Positions 1-8,714 of a stretch of 64,000 bases of DNA are shown here, piece after piece. The translations under genes and the position numbers were made by a program. Under the pieces are notes generated by a model. That model ran no database searches, was not told the origin of the DNA, and was given only the letters and a program-made list of their open reading frames with translations. The stretch lies in contig CBDBPL010000007.1 of NCBI GenBank assembly GCA_965208685.1, positions 4,774,001 to 4,838,000 of the forward strand, written 5' to 3'. The DNA is from JAJEFO01 sp965208685 (GTDB lineage: Bacteria; Pseudomonadota; Alphaproteobacteria; Rhodobacterales; Rhodobacteraceae). Positions within the stretch are counted from its first letter, which is position 1, and each line of letters opens with the position of its first letter.

Positions 1-876
1 CCAAGGACAAGGATCCCAAGATACTGCCAAGGCGAAGACCAGTGACTGGCGACTGAACGATCAGGCGGCTGGCGTCAGCGGATCAGCTGCGGAAATTGCA
101 AAGAGATCCGCGCCCGCGGTCACGGACATGCCCGGTCGCTGCGAACAGTCGGCGACCGCCTGCGCAAGGTCGCCTGCAAGATGCTCGAGAACGGGACGAC
201 CTTCGTGGCCGGTCACCAGGGCCAGGGGGCAGCGCCATGCCGCATGAAGCCCGATCAGTCCTTGCCCCGGACCCGTGGCGGCGGGCAGGAAGGCCGCCGA
301 AAGTCCCCTTTGCAAATGGTGGGGAGTCCCGCTCCAACACTTGACTTATTCCGCAACGAGCGCAAAATCGACGCCCGCCGCCCGAAAACTGCCCAAGTTG
401 CCGTGAAACGTGCATGGCATGAAGCCGAACACGCGAACGTCCATCAACGCGATGATCCGACTTGGATTTCGTCCTTTCCCCGCGTCGCGAAGTCCATGCC
501 CGAATCACAGAAACAAAGCAAGAACAATTTTGGCCCGTATCCGAGAAATGTTGCGCATGTTGCTTTCTCGTGAGGCAGGCCCCGAGTTTCGTGTCGATCG
601 ATTCCATGGAAGCACTGACACTTGACGGGAGCCCAAGGTCAATGGGCACGTCTGCCGGCACTTCTGGCCACGTTCCGACGGACCCGAAAACGGTCGCCCA
701 GGCGTGTGGGGCGGGTGGCTGCAAGGAAAGCCGATTCGCGTGACCCGGCACAGCCGTCCTGCCGGAGTTCGTCCGGTGCTCCGAGAGGCTTGGCGGCGAG
801 GCCGAGAGGACACAGGCTCCTCGATGTACGGCCGTGCAAGTCGGCAAACGAAATGTGAGCAATCGTAGCTTGAAAC
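1..876. other. Gene-poor left edge
   Basis: No recognisable gene. Bases 3-56 could be the last 17 codons of a plus-strand gene that begins outside the window (ending LPRRRPVTGD and a TGA), but this is too short to identify. An 84-codon minus-strand reading frame at 61-315 starts with TTG and resembles no family I know. The rest shows only overlapping frames typical of high-GC DNA. It is probably decayed or intergenic sequence. Confidence 0.4.
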
Positions 877-961
877 GGGATCCCAATTATGCAAGTCTTG
901 GGAATCGACTGGCTTGGGGGCGGGAATCCCGGCATTTTCTCGATGTCTTGGGATCCCAATT
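877..961. promoter_or_regulatory. Repeated palindromic operator candidates upstream of dctP
   Basis: The 12-mer GGGATCCCAATT occurs twice, at 877-888 and 950-961, 73 bp apart (about seven helical turns). The second copy sits in a perfect palindrome, TTGGGATCCCAA (948-959). A third inverted repeat, CGGGAATCCCG, lies between them at 921-931. Paired palindromes ending 35 bp before a transporter gene suggest operators for a dimeric repressor (GntR, LacI or IclR type). No regulator gene lies in this cluster, so the cognate protein is probably encoded to the left of the window or elsewhere. Confidence 0.5.
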
Positions 962-995
962 CTTCAGACCGGCACTGCCGACAGGGGAGGGAAAC

Positions 996-2006
996 ATGAA
1001 AGTCACGAGATTTGGCCTGGCGCTGGCATTTGCGTCCACGCTTGGGGTCGCCGCGCTGCCGGCGAATGCAGAGGAACTTAGCGTCGCGACATTCGTGCCG
1101 CCGCAGCACCATACCAACACCGTCATGTTCAAGTGGTTCGGCGAGGAGCTTGCCAGACGGTCAGGCGGCGAGCTGACGATGAAGCTCTATCCGGCCGGCC
1201 AGCTCGGCGCAGGCCCGGTCCAGCAGTACAAGCGTGCAGTCGAAGGCGTGGCGGACATTGCGTTCGGTGTCTCGGCCTATACCCCGGCGCTTTTTCCCAG
1301 GACAATGCTGGCCATCCCGCCTGGAAAGGCAAACAGCTCGGCCGATGCGACCAGGCGGATTCTCGCTGTCTTCGACGATTACCTTGCGGACGAGTACAAA
1401 GACGTGAAGGTCATTGGCATCACGACTGCGGCCGGGATCGGCATCGCGGCGACCAGGGACGTATCCACCCTGGAGGGGCTGAAGGGCGCAAAGATCGTGC
1501 CTTACGCCGCGCTGACCACTCCGATCATCGAGGCAATGGGTGCCGTTCCCGTGCAGATGCCCGTGACGGAGATGTATACCGGATTGTCCACCGGGACGAT
1601 TGACGGAGCATATGCCACCTACAACAACATGACTCCGCCCTGGAACTTCTGGGACGTGGCGACGCATTTCGTGACAAACGTGCCGGTCCAGCACGCAGTG
1701 ATCTTCGTGGTCATGAATCGCGAACGCTACGATGGCCTGAGCGACGAGCATCGCGGCATAATCGATGAACTGGCAGGCGAGGCTGCATCCATGAAACTGG
1801 CGGAGAGCTTCGACGGCGCAGACGCACGGTCGCTCAAGATGATGCAAGAGGCCTCGGACAAGAATTTCGAAGTCGTTGAAGTCACTTCCGAGGAACGCGC
1901 GCGAATGGACGCTGCCGTTGCCGATGGGCTTAAGGTGATCTTCGCGGACTACGTCGAGCGCGGCATCGGCAACGCCGAGGAAATCTACAACGCGATCAAC
2001 AGATAG
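996..2006 (+). CDS. TRAP transporter solute-binding protein DctP
   Basis: Periplasmic solute-binding subunit of a tripartite ATP-independent periplasmic (TRAP) transporter. The 336-residue product starts with a Sec signal peptide (residues 1-25, cleavage after ANA) followed by the DctP fold, including PVTEMYTGLSTGTIDGA, the family's conserved PxxEvYxALqxGxvDG region. The ATG at 996 follows a strong GGGGAGGG site; a longer upstream frame lacks a ribosome site and signal peptide. It heads the dctPQM operon. Oddity: the family's GLKIRV segment reads GAKIVPY, so the Arg that normally clamps the ligand carboxylate is Val168. The ligand may therefore not be a simple carboxylate. Family assignment is secure; the substrate is unknown. 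Confidence 0.93.
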   Translation: MKVTRFGLALAFASTLGVAALPANAEELSVATFVPPQHHTNTVMFKWFGEELARRSGGELTMKLYPAGQLGAGPVQQYKRAVEGVADIAFGVSAYTPALFPRTMLAIPPGKANSSADATRRILAVFDDYLADEYKDVKVIGITTAAGIGIAATRDVSTLEGLKGAKIVPYAALTTPIIEAMGAVPVQMPVTEMYTGLSTGTIDGAYATYNNMTPPWNFWDVATHFVTNVPVQHAVIFVVMNRERYDGLSDEHRGIIDELAGEAASMKLAESFDGADARSLKMMQEASDKNFEVVEVTSEERARMDAAVADGLKVIFADYVERGIGNAEEIYNAINR

Positions 2007-2017
2007 TCCTGATCGGA

Positions 2018-2254
2018 CAAGGGGGCAGAGATGCCATCTCGGTTTCCGTATCGGCGGAAGAGTTCCTTGCCTTCCTATCGGCGGAAGAGCGTGCTAGAAT
2101 GGATGCGGTCGTTGCTGGGGGCATGAAGGAGATCTTCGCGGCATGCGCCGAGCGCGGCATCGCGAATGCCGCAGAGGTTCGCAAGGCGATGAACCGGTAC
2201 GTCACTGCCGCCGGATCTCCCGGCCCGTCGGCTTTTCGTGGGATGCCAATGTAA
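2018..2254 (+). pseudogene. Decayed duplicate of the dctP 3' end
   Basis: Read in another frame (from about 2036 to the TAA at 2252-2254), this stretch encodes AEERARMDAVVAGGMKEIF and then AERGIANAAEVRKAMNR, which aligns without gaps to the last 40 residues of the preceding DctP (SEERARMDAAVADGLKVIF...ERGIGNAEEIYNAINR). It has no start or body of its own. A 14-bp direct repeat (TATCGGCGGAAGAG at 2049-2062 and 2076-2089, 27 bp apart) marks an in-frame duplication of nine codons inside it. It is either the remnant of a second dctP lost by deletion or a diverged partial tandem duplication. Confidence 0.8.
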
Positions 2255-2269
2255 GTCAGGCGTGAGAAA

Positions 2270-2788
2270 ATGCGTGCAATCAGAGCCTTGGACCGCGCCC
2301 TTATCAGGTTGTCGCTGACCTGTGGCGGCGCGGCGCTTGTCTTCATGACGGGCTTTTCCGTCTGGAACGTCCTGGTCATGAGAAAGGCCTTGAATGCGCC
2401 GATCGTGGGGGCCGAGGACCTGCTCCTGCTGTCGCTGGTTGTCATCGTCGCGCTGTCGGTTCCGCTCGGCGCCCGAACCGGGGCCCATATCGAAATCGAG
2501 GTGCTGGAATCCCGCATGTCAGCGTGGTTTGCCAAGTGGTCGATGATCTTCGTCAAGCTGCTGGGATGCGCACTGCTTGCCATGATGTCCTGGAGGCTTT
2601 GGCATGCCGGCCAGAGCGCGGAGCGATTTGGAGAGACCACGCAGCAGCTGCTGATTTCGTTCGAGCCGTTCTACTACCTCCTTGCGTTCTCGGTGGCCCT
2701 CTACGCGGCAATACTCCTGCTGGATGTCTGGCAGCTGGTCCGTTCCAACGAGGTCGTCAAGCTGAAGGTCGGGAGTGATCCGCTGTGA
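2270..2788 (+). CDS. TRAP transporter small permease DctQ
   Basis: Four-helix small membrane subunit of the TRAP transporter; with DctM it forms the sodium-driven permease. The 172-residue product has hydrophobic segments at about 14-35, 46-66, 88-108 and 130-150, and the family's GAEDLLLLSLVVIVALSVP-type second helix. The ribosome-binding site is weak. Its last four bases overlap the GTG start of dctM (GTGA), so translation is probably coupled. Substrate unknown; see the neighbouring DctP and the aldehyde-metabolising genes downstream. Confidence 0.9.
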   Translation: MRAIRALDRALIRLSLTCGGAALVFMTGFSVWNVLVMRKALNAPIVGAEDLLLLSLVVIVALSVPLGARTGAHIEIEVLESRMSAWFAKWSMIFVKLLGCALLAMMSWRLWHAGQSAERFGETTQQLLISFEPFYYLLAFSVALYAAILLLDVWQLVRSNEVVKLKVGSDPL

Positions 2789-4146
2789 TCAGCATGACGC
2801 TTCTTGGCCTTGTCGGGCTCCTGTCTCTGTTTGCCTTGCTGGCACTGCGGATGCCGGTCGCTCTCTCGATGCTGGGCGTCGGGTTCGTCGGGACGGCGGT
2901 TGCAAACGCCAACAAGCTCCTCCTGGTCGGAATGGACCCGGAACAGGCCTGGGCGCGCGGATGGAAGATCGCGTACTCGAACCTGGCCGGGGAGGCCTTC
3001 GAAGCCGCATCGAACTTCAACCTGCTCGTGATCCCGATGTTCGTGCTGATGGGCAACCTTGCCGGCGTTTCTGGCATGTCGAACGACCTGTTCACCACCG
3101 CCTACCGCTGGATGGGGCACTTGCGCGGCGGGCTGGCCTCGGCAACCGTAGCGGCCTGCGCGGGCTTTGCCGCGCTTTCGGGGTCGTCGCTGGCCTCTGC
3201 CGTCACGATGGGTCGCGTCGCGCTGCCGGAAATGAAGCGATACAAGTACGCCGACGGCCTTGCTACCGGAGCGGTCGCTGCCGGGGGCACGCTCGGGTTC
3301 CTGATCCCGCCGTCCGGCGGCATGATCATCTATGCCGTGCTCACCGAGCAGTCCATAGGGCGCCTGTTCATGGCAGGTGTCTTTCCGGGCATAATCCTGA
3401 CCCTGCTCTTTATCGGCGCGATCTATCTCGTCGTCGCCCGCAAGCCCCAGGCTGGTCCCCCAGGGCCGCGATCAGGGCTTGCCGAGCGCCTTTCGTCACT
3501 ATGGCATGCAACGCCGATTGTCGGCGTAGTCCTGGTTACCATTGGCGGGATGTACACCGGGTTCTTCACGCCGGTCGAGGCCTCGTCGGTTGGCGCCTTC
3601 CTGACCTTTGTCGTTGCGGCCGCGCGACGCTCCCTAAGCCTGGAGAAGCTGAAGACCGTGATCCTGGACACGATGAGCGCAACGGCGACCGTCTTCCTGA
3701 TCATAATCGGCGCCTTCGTCTTCATCCCCTTCATGTCGCTGACCGAACTGCCCGCCCAGCTCGTCACCTTCATGACGTCGCTGCCGATCGGGGACTTCGG
3801 CATCCTCTTGGTCATTGTCCTCATCTACATGTTCCTGGGCATGTTCCTGGAAGGGATCGCAATGCTGGTGCTGACCATTCCTGTGGTGATCCCGATAGCG
3901 ATCGGGCTGAACTGGGACTTGATCTGGTTTGGCATCATCATCGTGATCGTGCTGGAAATGGGCATGATCAGCCCGCCGGTCGGCATCAACGTCTTCGTCG
4001 TCAAGTCAATCGCGCCGGACGTTCCAATGGGGACGATTTTTCGGGGCATCTGGCCGTTCTGGTTCGCCATGGCCGCAATGATAGGCCTCCTCATCCTCTT
4101 CCCGCAGATAGCGCTCTTCCTGCCCGAAACGATTGTCGCCCGCTAA
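2785..4146 (+). CDS. TRAP transporter large permease DctM
   Basis: The 12-13-helix transport subunit of the TRAP system, 453 residues, typical length. Visible family signatures are NFNLLVIPMFVLMGNLAG, the GSSLASAVTMGRVALPEM loop and GTLGFLIPPSGGMIIYAV, the re-entrant helical hairpins that line the substrate path, and GMISPPVGINVFV near the C-terminus. Translation likely starts at the GTG that overlaps the dctQ stop; an in-frame ATG three codons later is the alternative. It is followed after 19 bp by an aldehyde dehydrogenase, suggesting that the imported compound or its product is oxidised as an aldehyde. Confidence 0.93.
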   Translation: MISMTLLGLVGLLSLFALLALRMPVALSMLGVGFVGTAVANANKLLLVGMDPEQAWARGWKIAYSNLAGEAFEAASNFNLLVIPMFVLMGNLAGVSGMSNDLFTTAYRWMGHLRGGLASATVAACAGFAALSGSSLASAVTMGRVALPEMKRYKYADGLATGAVAAGGTLGFLIPPSGGMIIYAVLTEQSIGRLFMAGVFPGIILTLLFIGAIYLVVARKPQAGPPGPRSGLAERLSSLWHATPIVGVVLVTIGGMYTGFFTPVEASSVGAFLTFVVAAARRSLSLEKLKTVILDTMSATATVFLIIIGAFVFIPFMSLTELPAQLVTFMTSLPIGDFGILLVIVLIYMFLGMFLEGIAMLVLTIPVVIPIAIGLNWDLIWFGIIIVIVLEMGMISPPVGINVFVVKSIAPDVPMGTIFRGIWPFWFAMAAMIGLLILFPQIALFLPETIVAR

Positions 4147-4165
4147 CGCAGAAAGGAACCATCAC

Positions 4166-5605
4166 ATGGACACCACGACCGAAATCAAGACGCTGCAGCA
4201 CTTCATCGGAGGCGAGTGGGTGGGTGCTGCGACAGGTGAGACATTCGAAGACCTGAACCCGATTGATGACAGCCTATATGCCATTGCGGCAAAAGGGTCG
4301 GGCGATGACATCCGCAAGGCGACCGCTGCGGCAAAGTCAGCGTTTCCCGCCTACAAGGAAACCACGCCGACAGAGCGCGAACGCTGGCTGTTGCGGGTGG
4401 CGGAGATCATGGAGAAGCGCCAGTCCGAACTGGTCGATTGCCTGATCGACGAAGTCGGATCGACGGTCGGCAAGGCCATGTTCGAATTCAACAAGGGGCT
4501 GGCCATGGTCCGTGCGGCAGCTGGCATGTGCCGCAATGTCAGGGGCGAAACGATCCCGTCGGACGTGCCGGGGAAGTTCTCGATGTCGATCCGCGAACCC
4601 CTCGGCGTAGTCGCGATCATCACGCCGTTCAACGTGCCTCTCATCAAGAACACCCGACTGGTTGCCAATGCCCTCGCCGTCGGAAACACGGTCGTTCACC
4701 TGCCGTCCGAAATGGCGCCTCATCTGTCGGTCCTGATGGGCGAAATCCTTTCCGAGGCCGGGTTCCCTCCAGGAGCCTACAACGTGGTTACCGGAAACGG
4801 GGCGGAAATCGGAGATGACCTGACCAGCAGCGCGGACGTGGACTTCGTGAGCTTCACGGGCTCGTCCGTCGTCGGTCAGCACATCGCCGAAATCTGCGCG
4901 AGGAACAAGACACCCAACACGCTAGAGCTGGGCGGCAAGAGCCCGACGGTGGTCCTGGCGGATGCCGACCTGGACACGTGCATGCCGTTGGCGGCGCGTT
5001 CGATCTTCATGTTTGGCGGGCAGCTCTGCATCGGCTCCAGCCGGTTCTACGTGGAACGCCCGATCTACCATGAATTCGTCCAGCGCTTTGCGAAGATCGC
5101 GTCGAAGGCCAGCATGGGCAACCTGCGCGACCCGGACACGGTCGTGTCTCCGATCATCTCGGAACGGCAGCGCAACCGGGTGAAGGATCACATCGAGAAT
5201 GCAAGGGCGAACGGGGCAACCGTTGTTGTCGGCGGCGAGTGGGACGGCAACCGGTGTCAGCCGACGATTCTGACAGGCGTAACCGAGGACATGACCGTAT
5301 GCCGGACCGAGACGTTTGGCCCCGTGACCTCGATCTACCCGATCGACAGCTATGAAGAGGGACTGGAGAAGTCCAACGATACCGAGTTCGGGCTGTCTTC
5401 CGCCATCTTCACGAACGACATCAACAAGGCGTTCCATTTCGCACGCAACATCGGGGCCGGCATGTGTCACGTCAACGGACCGACCGTCCACGACGAAGCG
5501 CACGTGCCGTTCGGCGGAAATGGCGAAAGCGGGGCGGGACGGGAAGGAACCGATGCCGATCTTGAAGCCATGACCGAGCTCAAGTGGGTCACGGTGCAGC
5601 TATGA
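4166..5605 (+). CDS. NAD(P)-dependent aldehyde dehydrogenase
   Basis: Aldehyde dehydrogenase superfamily enzyme (479 residues) expected to oxidise an aldehyde to the acid in the cytoplasm. The catalytic pair is present: Glu254 in TLELGGKSP and Cys288 in GGQLCIGSS, 34 residues apart as usual. ITPFNVPL is the form seen in vanillin/benzaldehyde dehydrogenase relatives rather than ITPWNFP. The ATG at 4166 follows GAAAGGAA. Oddity: the coenzyme-binding KPSE motif reads LPSE (Leu179), removing the Lys that usually contacts the adenosine ribose or phosphate, so cofactor use may differ. Its stop overlaps the start of the GST gene (ATGA). The aldehyde substrate is not known. Confidence 0.92.
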   Translation: MDTTTEIKTLQHFIGGEWVGAATGETFEDLNPIDDSLYAIAAKGSGDDIRKATAAAKSAFPAYKETTPTERERWLLRVAEIMEKRQSELVDCLIDEVGSTVGKAMFEFNKGLAMVRAAAGMCRNVRGETIPSDVPGKFSMSIREPLGVVAIITPFNVPLIKNTRLVANALAVGNTVVHLPSEMAPHLSVLMGEILSEAGFPPGAYNVVTGNGAEIGDDLTSSADVDFVSFTGSSVVGQHIAEICARNKTPNTLELGGKSPTVVLADADLDTCMPLAARSIFMFGGQLCIGSSRFYVERPIYHEFVQRFAKIASKASMGNLRDPDTVVSPIISERQRNRVKDHIENARANGATVVVGGEWDGNRCQPTILTGVTEDMTVCRTETFGPVTSIYPIDSYEEGLEKSNDTEFGLSSAIFTNDINKAFHFARNIGAGMCHVNGPTVHDEAHVPFGGNGESGAGREGTDADLEAMTELKWVTVQL

Positions 5606-6420
5606 CGTTCACTCTCTACCACCATGGATCGTCCGTATGTGCCGCCAAGGTCCGCTTCGCCATGGCGGAAAAGGGCTTGGATTGGGACGGCGTCTATGTC
5701 GACATCCTGAAGGGAGAGCAGTTCGAGCCCGAGTACCTGAAGCTGAATCCGAAGGGCGTCGTGCCTACGCTGGTGCATGACGACCTGGTGATTCCGGACA
5801 GCACGGTGATCATCGAGTACCTCGACCAGATAGCGCCTGAGACCAGCGTGCATCCGGCCGATCCCTGGGAACGGGCGCAGGTGCGGTACTGGACCAAGGC
5901 GGTCGACGAGGACCTGCATCCGGCCTGCGGAACGATGACCTTTGTCTGTTCGCATCGCCATACGGTGTTGAAGAACCTGGGGCCGGAAGGCGCCGAGAAG
6001 TTCCTGGCCTCCACCCCCACGATCTCGGTCACGTCGGACTGGAAGGTGCAGAAGGACAATTTCGTCAGATACGGGTTTGAGGCACCGGGCGCGACGGAGA
6101 AGGTCAGGCTCTACGATACCTATCTCCACAAGATGGAAGCGGCGCTGGACGGCAAGGACTGGCTTGTCGGCGACAGGTTCACGGTCGCCGACATATCGCT
6201 GACGCCCTACGTGAACCGTCTGGCGATGATGTCGATGCATGGCATGTGGGAGTGCGGGCGTCTGCCAAATGTCGAGCGCTGGTTCAAGGCCGTCCAGGAC
6301 AACCCGAACTTCAAGCCCTGCTTCATCGACTGGGTGCCGGAGGACTTGACGAACGACCTGCGCGAAAACGGTGCCAAGAGCTGGCCCGAAGTCGCCGCAA
6401 TACTTGAAATCGAAACCTGA
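5602..6420 (+). CDS. Glutathione S-transferase, LigF/beta-etherase-like
   Basis: A 272-residue protein of the glutathione transferase fold: thioredoxin-like N-terminal domain with the cis-Pro site (VVPTL, 53-57) and the glutathione-binding DST (66-68), then an all-helical C-terminal domain with the N-capping GDRFTVADIS motif. The segment PADPWERAQVRYWTKAVDE resembles my recollection of the equivalent part of LigF, the beta-aryl ether-cleaving GST of sphingomonads, and the length is also closer to LigE/LigF than to ordinary 200-residue GSTs. Start overlaps the ALDH stop by four bases. A glutathione-dependent ether or thioether step in an aromatic pathway is an inference; a detoxification GST is the alternative. 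Confidence 0.85.
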   Translation: MTFTLYHHGSSVCAAKVRFAMAEKGLDWDGVYVDILKGEQFEPEYLKLNPKGVVPTLVHDDLVIPDSTVIIEYLDQIAPETSVHPADPWERAQVRYWTKAVDEDLHPACGTMTFVCSHRHTVLKNLGPEGAEKFLASTPTISVTSDWKVQKDNFVRYGFEAPGATEKVRLYDTYLHKMEAALDGKDWLVGDRFTVADISLTPYVNRLAMMSMHGMWECGRLPNVERWFKAVQDNPNFKPCFIDWVPEDLTNDLRENGAKSWPEVAAILEIET

Positions 6421-6438
6421 ACAGGAGGAGAGACGGCA

Positions 6439-7194
6439 ATGGGCCGACTAAACGGAAAGACAGCGGTGATCACGGGTGCCGGCCGCGGGATCGGTGCCGT
6501 AATGGCCAGGCACATGGCCGGAGAAGGCGCGAATGTCGTGGTGTCGGATGTGCTCGATACCGCCGACACGGTTGCCGCCATCAAGGAATCGGGCGGGGCG
6601 GCAATGGGCCTGAGCGTCGATGTGACGTCGGACGACGACCTTGCCGCGATGGTCGAGGCGACGGAAAGCGAATTCGGTGCGCTGAACATTCTCGTCAACA
6701 ACGCGTCGATCTTTGCCGCGCTTCAGCCCAAGCCGTTCCTGCAGATCGAAAACGACGAGTTCGACAAGGTCATGACCGTGAACGCGCGCGGCGTGCATCA
6801 GGCCACGAAGGCGGCTGTCCCTGCAATGTTGCGGGCCGGCGGGGGAAAGATCGTGAATATCGCGTCCGGCACCTTCTATTACGGCCCGCCGGGACTGGCG
6901 CACTACACGGCCTCGAAAGGTGCCGTCATCGCGCTGACCCGCGGCTATGGACGCGAGTTGGGCGACAAGAACATTCAGGTCAACGCAATTGCACCGGGGC
7001 TGACCGAGAGCGAGTCGATTCAAGGCCATGCCGGCTTCGACCCCGCACGCGGCCCGACCGTGCAGTCGCGTTCGATCAAGCGGGAGATGGTGCCGGAAGA
7101 CCTTCTCGGTTCGCTCATGTACCTGATCACCGCTGACAGCGACTTCGTCACGGGTCAGACGCTGAACGTCGACGGCGGCAAGGTGAACCTCTAG
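6439..7194 (+). CDS. Short-chain dehydrogenase/reductase
   Basis: Classical SDR of 251 residues. The Rossmann motif TGAGRGIG is at 12-19, NNAS at 87-90, and the catalytic Ser143, Tyr156 and Lys160 (YTASK) are in place; DGG near the end is the usual terminal strand. Asp37 at the end of the second strand (VVSDV) predicts NAD rather than NADP. A good AGGAGGAG site precedes the ATG. It follows the GST gene by 18 bp and closes the TRAP-ALDH-GST-SDR run. An alcohol/ketone oxidation on the same substrate is likely, for example a LigD-like C-alpha oxidation before ether cleavage, but this is inference. Confidence 0.92.
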   Translation: MGRLNGKTAVITGAGRGIGAVMARHMAGEGANVVVSDVLDTADTVAAIKESGGAAMGLSVDVTSDDDLAAMVEATESEFGALNILVNNASIFAALQPKPFLQIENDEFDKVMTVNARGVHQATKAAVPAMLRAGGGKIVNIASGTFYYGPPGLAHYTASKGAVIALTRGYGRELGDKNIQVNAIAPGLTESESIQGHAGFDPARGPTVQSRSIKREMVPEDLLGSLMYLITADSDFVTGQTLNVDGGKVNL

Positions 7195-7532
7195 GCGCAG
7201 GTCAGGAGGCATGCCGTTGTCACGCACTGCGAGTTGCCCCCCGATGCACCGGACGGCGGATCATGCCTTGCCTGCAGCCGTCCGGGGCCGACGCGGGCGG
7301 GAATCGCACGCCGGCGGAGGTCAGCCTGAAGGCCAGGTTCATGCCTGGTCTCCAGGTGCGCCGCCGCGATGCGGGGACGCCGTGCGTCAACGTTGCCGCG
7401 GTCCGCTTCCATGATGAGCGGGGCTGAAGGCCGGGCACGACCTCGTCAATGGCGACTCCGTGCAAGCCTGCGAACGGCGACAATCACATGGTCCGCCCGA
7501 GCGGACCCACAGCAAACCAGGACACTCAAGAA
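7195..7532. other. Intergenic region, no gene recognised
   Basis: About 340 bases between the SDR and the OsmC-like gene. Several short frames are open, but none has a ribosome-binding site or a recognisable product. The downstream coding frame remains open back to 7449, with possible earlier starts at 7449 and 7488, so up to 84 bases of this region could be coding. Confidence 0.4.
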
Positions 7533-8714
7533 ATGGCCAAACTGGGCGAAGACATAATCGGCACAAGCGGTCTGCCACCGTTTTTCTCGGTTTCAAACGC
7601 GGACGAAGTCACGATCGACGCTCCGGAATGTCGCAAGGGCGACGCGTTGCGCACCTGGGTGCGCTCGCTCAGCGGATTCCAGAAGGAAGCGCTTGTGCGG
7701 TCAGCCAGCACAGGCCGCACCTGGCGCCTCGTTTCGGACGAGGGGCCGTACCTCAACGGGCATGATGCCGCACCCTGTCCCTTGGCGTTTCTGTCGACAG
7801 GCATGGCCGCGAGCTACCTGAACGAGATCACCGCACTGGCCAAGATGCGCGGCGTCGCGCTTCGCAAGCTGCGATTGATCCAGAACAATTTCTACACGAT
7901 GCAAGGGTCAATGCCCAAGCGCACCATGATCGGCGGGGCAGAGCCCGTCGAGCTTGAGGTCGAGATCGACTGCGATCTGGACGACGCTGCGTTGAACAGC
8001 CTCTTGATGGATGCGGTCCACGCCTCGCCACTGAACGGCCTGATGCGCGGACACCTTGGGAGCCTCTTCAAGCTGTCCAAGAACGGGTCTGAGTTGCCGA
8101 CGGCGAATGCCGCGGAACTGGACATCGCACTGTTTCCCGATCCGGGCGACCATTTCGCGGCGTCAAGTCCGTCGGAAGATCAGCCGGAGCTTGTCAGTCC
8201 CGTTGGCCCCACTCCCAAGAAGGAGGTGGCAAAGGGAACCGCCGGTGCCTCGGGAAGTCTTGCGGATGAACAGAACCGCCGGCTTAACATTGGAGCCATT
8301 GCAACTTTGCGAGAGGATGGAATCAAGGACATCCAGCAGATGCAGTATTCGCCTTGGGGCACCTCGTTCCGGTTCCTCAGCTCCGAAGACGAGCGCGCAC
8401 CAGACGCCAACACCCTGATCAGCGCCGGCATCGGATTTTGCTTCATGACCCAGTTCGGGCGCTTTGCGTCGATGCTGAAACTGGACTTGCCGGACTATCG
8501 CATCGTTCAGGACACGCATTTCAGTCTTGGAGGCGCTTCTGGCGGAACAGGAGAGGCCGGCGAGGCCGATCCGATCGAAACCCATGTCTACCTGGAAACG
8601 TCCGAGCCCGACGATGTGGCGCAGGAAATGCTGGACATGTCCGAACAGACCTGTTTCCTGCATGCCTTCTGCCGTACGGAATTGAAGACCAGGCTGAAGA
8701 TCACGCGCCTTTGA
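7533..8714 (+). CDS. Two-domain OsmC-like protein
   Basis: A 393-residue protein that reads as two OsmC/Ohr-type domains joined by a Ser/Pro/Lys/Ala linker (about 210-250). Domain 1 has AAPCPLAFLSTGMAAS with the helix-borne Cys, followed by the beta-rich region around GSMPKRTMIGGAEPVELEVE and DAVHASPLNGLMRG. Domain 2 has GIGFCFMTQFGRFASML and SEQTCFLHAF, matching the second Cys position of the family. OsmC/Ohr proteins reduce organic hydroperoxides with two Cys; whether both sites are active here cannot be told. The ATG at 7533 is chosen because AGGA lies 9 bases upstream. It may act with the preceding cluster on an oxidised or thiolated intermediate, or be an independent stress gene. Confidence 0.7.
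   Translation: MAKLGEDIIGTSGLPPFFSVSNADEVTIDAPECRKGDALRTWVRSLSGFQKEALVRSASTGRTWRLVSDEGPYLNGHDAAPCPLAFLSTGMAASYLNEITALAKMRGVALRKLRLIQNNFYTMQGSMPKRTMIGGAEPVELEVEIDCDLDDAALNSLLMDAVHASPLNGLMRGHLGSLFKLSKNGSELPTANAAELDIALFPDPGDHFAASSPSEDQPELVSPVGPTPKKEVAKGTAGASGSLADEQNRRLNIGAIATLREDGIKDIQQMQYSPWGTSFRFLSSEDERAPDANTLISAGIGFCFMTQFGRFASMLKLDLPDYRIVQDTHFSLGGASGGTGEAGEADPIETHVYLETSEPDDVAQEMLDMSEQTCFLHAFCRTELKTRLKITRL

Noticed and set aside
61..315. 84-codon minus-strand frame starting TTG
   Set aside because: No ribosome-binding site, no family resemblance and average third-position GC.
2775..4256. A 493-codon frame overlapping dctM
   Set aside because: Arg/Pro/His-rich composition and no family resemblance; dctM in another frame has all TRAP motifs.
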